Source of the DNA: CAZGKW01 sp964526295
GTDB lineage: Bacteria; Planctomycetota; Phycisphaerae; FEN-1346
Reading direction: 5' to 3'
Length of the DNA stretch: 64,000 nucleotides
Assembly (NCBI GenBank): GCA_964526295.1
Contig: CAZGKW010000006.1
Location: 62,001 to 126,000, forward strand
Shown: one piece after another, positions 61,956 through 64,000 of the stretch
Layout of the letters: every line of letters starts with the position of its first letter
How positions within the stretch are numbered: position 1 is the first letter of the stretch
Notes under the pieces: model-generated
The model's database searches: none
Told to the model about the DNA's origin: nothing
What the model saw: the letters and a program-made list of their open reading frames with translations, nothing else
Position numbers and translations under genes: made by a program

Positions 61956-61984
61956 AAACTAGCCGCCATCGCCTCTAGTGTCAA
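61956..61984 (-). promoter_or_regulatory. Promoter of the five-gene OPT/FtsX operon
   Basis: On the minus strand TTGACA (perfect, 61984-61979) and TAGTTT (61961-61956), 17 bases apart. The GTG at 61770 is about 185 bases downstream, so there is a long untranslated leader. The 302-base gap 61771-62072 holds this promoter and no gene. Confidence 0.45.
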
Positions 61985-62072
61985 GGGCATGCACACCACG
62001 GCGGAAGGCGCGGCCCGGCCACGGCGCCTGACGCTTGAGACGGAGGCCCGTCGCAGGATTGGGGGGCTGCCA

Positions 62073-64000
62073 TCAGCGGCGCCGGCGGGCCGCCGCTACG
62101 CCCAGACCCGTCAGGACAAGGGCGAGGGTGGCGGGCTCGGGGACGTGATGGCCGCCCGTCTTCCCCCAGTTGCCCAGAAGGATCGAGAAATCTTCGTCTC
62201 CGACCTGGCGGTTGTACGACAGGTCGCCGGTGTCCCAGGTCCCCGACTGGCCCCACCCGCCGAGCAGGGCGGCGAAGTCGGCGTCGCCGACCTGCCCGTC
62301 CATCGTCACGTCGCCGGCGAACACCGCCCGCAGCGCCACGTACGGGTCGCCGTGGGCGTCGATCCGCTGGTCCGTGTACCCGATCCGCTCGTCGGGCGCC
62401 GCCTGGGAGTCATAGATGCCGTCACCGCCGGTGGCGGTCCCCCCGTTGGCCATGGCAATCATGGCGGCCAGTCCGGACTCGACGCTCGTGTCGTAGATGC
62501 GGACGACGCGACCGTTCAGGTCGACCTCCTGAAGGCCGTCGGCGGGGGCCACGACCGCCAGCCGGCCCAGGTCCTGGTCGGCCCCCAGCACCACCTTGCT
62601 GCCCATGACCCAGATCTCCAGACCCGCCTCGGCCGGATCGTCCGCGGTGGCCGGCGTCCCCGCATTGGTGTCGAGGGCCAGGGTCCCGCCGTTGACCCAC
62701 AGCTGGGCCGAGTGGTGGTGCGACTGGGGCCCGGCCAGCGTCAACGTTCCGGGGCCCTCCTTGGTGAGCTTTCCCCGGATGCCGGTCTCGCCGGCAAGCA
62801 TCACGTCGGCCGAGGCGGTGTCGATGGCGGTTTCGTCGATCGACGCCACGCCCAGTTGGGCCGACCCCGTGAAGGCCAGCTCGTACCCGTGGGCGCCGAC
62901 GGCCGTGAGCTCGGCGGTCGTCATGATGATGGACCCCAGCGAGTGCGTGCCGCCGACGCCGGCAGCCGTGTTGCGGTCCACCCGGACGGTCGCATCCTCG
63001 ACGAGCGAAAGGTCATTGCCGAAGCTTGTCGGGGCGTCGGCGAGCAGGGCGAGCGTCCCGGCCAGCATCTCGACGGGCCCGGTGCCGAGCCCGGCGGCGG
63101 CGGTCACCCGGAGTGTGCCTCCCTCGATCCGCGTGCCCCCGTCGAAGGTGTTGTCGGTGGCGAGGGTGGCCGTCCCGGAACCGCCCTTTCGGAGTCCCGC
63201 CCCCGCGGCGCCCCCGATCGTGCCGTCGAGCAGCACGCTGTTGCCACCCACCACGTTGACCAGCAGCGAGTCCTCCAGGTCGAGGGCCGTCGAGACGGTG
63301 TGGCCGGCCACGCCGGCATAGTTGACCGCCTCGATGACGGCGTCGTCGATGCCGACCCCCAGGCTGAGCGTTTCGGACCCCGCGATCGTGTAGGCCTGAA
63401 TTCCCTCGAAGCGGATCGACCCGACGGTCGCCGCCGCGTCGAGCGTGACGACGACCGGGGCGGTGGCGGCGGTGCCGAACACGGCCCACTTGTCCTGACC
63501 GTCCGGGGCGGCGGCCGGGTCCCAGTTCCCCCCCTCGGACCACGTGCCGTTCCCGTCGAGGGTCCACTCGGTGCGTCCCAGGACTTCGGCGATCCACGTC
63601 GCGTAGGAGCTGAGACGAACGAAGTCCATGCTGTCGGGATCCAGATTGCCCGTGACGGGCGAGCGGAACCGGCTCTCGTTCTTCCGCTCCACGCCGCGCC
63701 CGAGGCCCGCCACCTCCCAGCCGTCGCCCATCTCCAGGAGCAGGCCGCCGCCACTGTCGAAGTCGGCGATGCCGATCTCGCCCTCGACATAGTGGCGGCC
63801 GTTGCCGGGGTCTTCCGGGGCCAAGTCGGCGTCGAAGTCGGCCCCCAGCACGGCCATCGTGTAGCTGCCCGTGATGACGCCCGTGCCGTCGATCCGTTGT
63901 CGGCCCCAGGTGAGCGTGTCGTTGGCGGCGCCGGTCCAGGCATACGCATACGGGGCGCCGTCGCCGTCGGTGAGGGTGGACCCGCGCCGCTTGCCGAAGC
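62073..64000 (-). CDS. PEP-CTERM surface protein with autotransporter-type repeats (partial)
   Basis: The reading frame stays open to the window edge (its 5' end lies beyond 64000); 642 codons are visible. Repeats of the passenger-associated type are seen: LRKGGSGTATLATDNTFDGG followed by IEGGTLRV, and LTKEGPGTLTLAGPQSHHH followed by VNGGTLALD. Near the end there is a dockerin-like pair (GDVTMDGQVGDADFAALLGG and GDLSYNRQVGDEDFSILLGN) and the PEP-CTERM signal VPEPATLALVLTGLGVAAARRRR (motif VPEP, helix, RRRR). The product is exported and sorted by an exosortase. The N-terminus is missing, so function is unknown. Confidence 0.85.
   Translation of the reverse strand, partial: FGKRRGSTLTDGDGAPYAYAWTGAANDTLTWGRQRIDGTGVITGSYTMAVLGADFDADLAPEDPGNGRHYVEGEIGIADFDSGGGLLLEMGDGWEVAGLGRGVERKNESRFRSPVTGNLDPDSMDFVRLSSYATWIAEVLGRTEWTLDGNGTWSEGGNWDPAAAPDGQDKWAVFGTAATAPVVVTLDAAATVGSIRFEGIQAYTIAGSETLSLGVGIDDAVIEAVNYAGVAGHTVSTALDLEDSLLVNVVGGNSVLLDGTIGGAAGAGLRKGGSGTATLATDNTFDGGTRIEGGTLRVTAAAGLGTGPVEMLAGTLALLADAPTSFGNDLSLVEDATVRVDRNTAAGVGGTHSLGSIIMTTAELTAVGAHGYELAFTGSAQLGVASIDETAIDTASADVMLAGETGIRGKLTKEGPGTLTLAGPQSHHHSAQLWVNGGTLALDTNAGTPATADDPAEAGLEIWVMGSKVVLGADQDLGRLAVVAPADGLQEVDLNGRVVRIYDTSVESGLAAMIAMANGGTATGGDGIYDSQAAPDERIGYTDQRIDAHGDPYVALRAVFAGDVTMDGQVGDADFAALLGGWGQSGTWDTGDLSYNRQVGDEDFSILLGNWGKTGGHHVPEPATLALVLTGLGVAAARRRR

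Overview
The window is GC-rich, gene-dense bacterial chromosome and looks like a planctomycete or another PVC-group bacterium. The evidence is a prepilin-type protein with the H-X9-DG C-terminal motif, PEP-CTERM tails at both edges (one fused to dockerin-like and autotransporter-type repeats), a signal peptidase I with a zinc-ribbon insert, an S55-type secreted protein in a non-sporulating context, formylglycine sulfatase chemistry, HEAT and propeller proteins, and large membrane proteins of a type I associate with planctomycetes. LptB implies an outer membrane. I see no rRNA, tRNA, CRISPR array, phage or intact insertion sequence. I could not run searches: family names come from reading motifs, and GC content and domain limits are by eye.

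Layout. 1-858: PEP-CTERM tail, then an H-X9-DG prepilin-like protein. 1001-2614: the C-terminal half only of carbamoyl-phosphate synthase large subunit (split carB). 3050-3940: methylthioadenosine phosphorylase, followed by a small inverted-repeat element. 4084-8433 (minus): lepB, lptB, a PfkB sugar kinase and a Gfo/Idh oxidoreductase in one operon. 8679-10834: ribokinase and truD. 10846-11763 (minus): HEAT-repeat protein. 11921-16809: HtrA protease, then glycerate kinase, TIM-barrel isomerase, thiL and tsaE, several with overlapping ends. 16915-22788 (minus): B12/radical-SAM protein, secreted propeller protein and S55-type secreted protein. 23075-26974 (minus): HgdB-like protein, flippase-PHP fusion and ogt, coupled by overlaps. 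27110-28849 (minus): secreted trehalase-like hydrolase, divergent from an eight-repeat propeller and an isomerase.

31267-49781 is a plus-strand sugar region: L-rhamnose isomerase, class II aldolase, a broken UroD-like gene, a methyltransferase, two HAD phosphatases, an acetyl-xylan-esterase-like hydrolase, a sugar ABC importer (TPR protein, binding protein, two permeases, no ATPase), a cytoplasmic sulfatase, L-fucose isomerase, a GHL6-like glycosidase and an intact UroD-like protein. Together these suggest use of L-rhamnose/L-fucose, possibly sulfated and O-methylated. No sugar kinase or importer ATPase is present.

49789-61770 (minus) is one five-gene operon: an OPT/DUF6785-like membrane protein, a protein of about 1970 residues joining a secreted degenerate M28-like region to an FtsX/MacB permease, a second OPT-like protein, a short FtsX permease and a LolD/MacB-type ATPase. 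This is the best candidate for an undescribed system. The window ends in a PEP-CTERM surface protein that runs off the edge.

Many genes carry sigma70-like promoters, most with a 17-base spacer; intergenic gaps hold perfect hairpins and REP/MITE-like inverted repeats.
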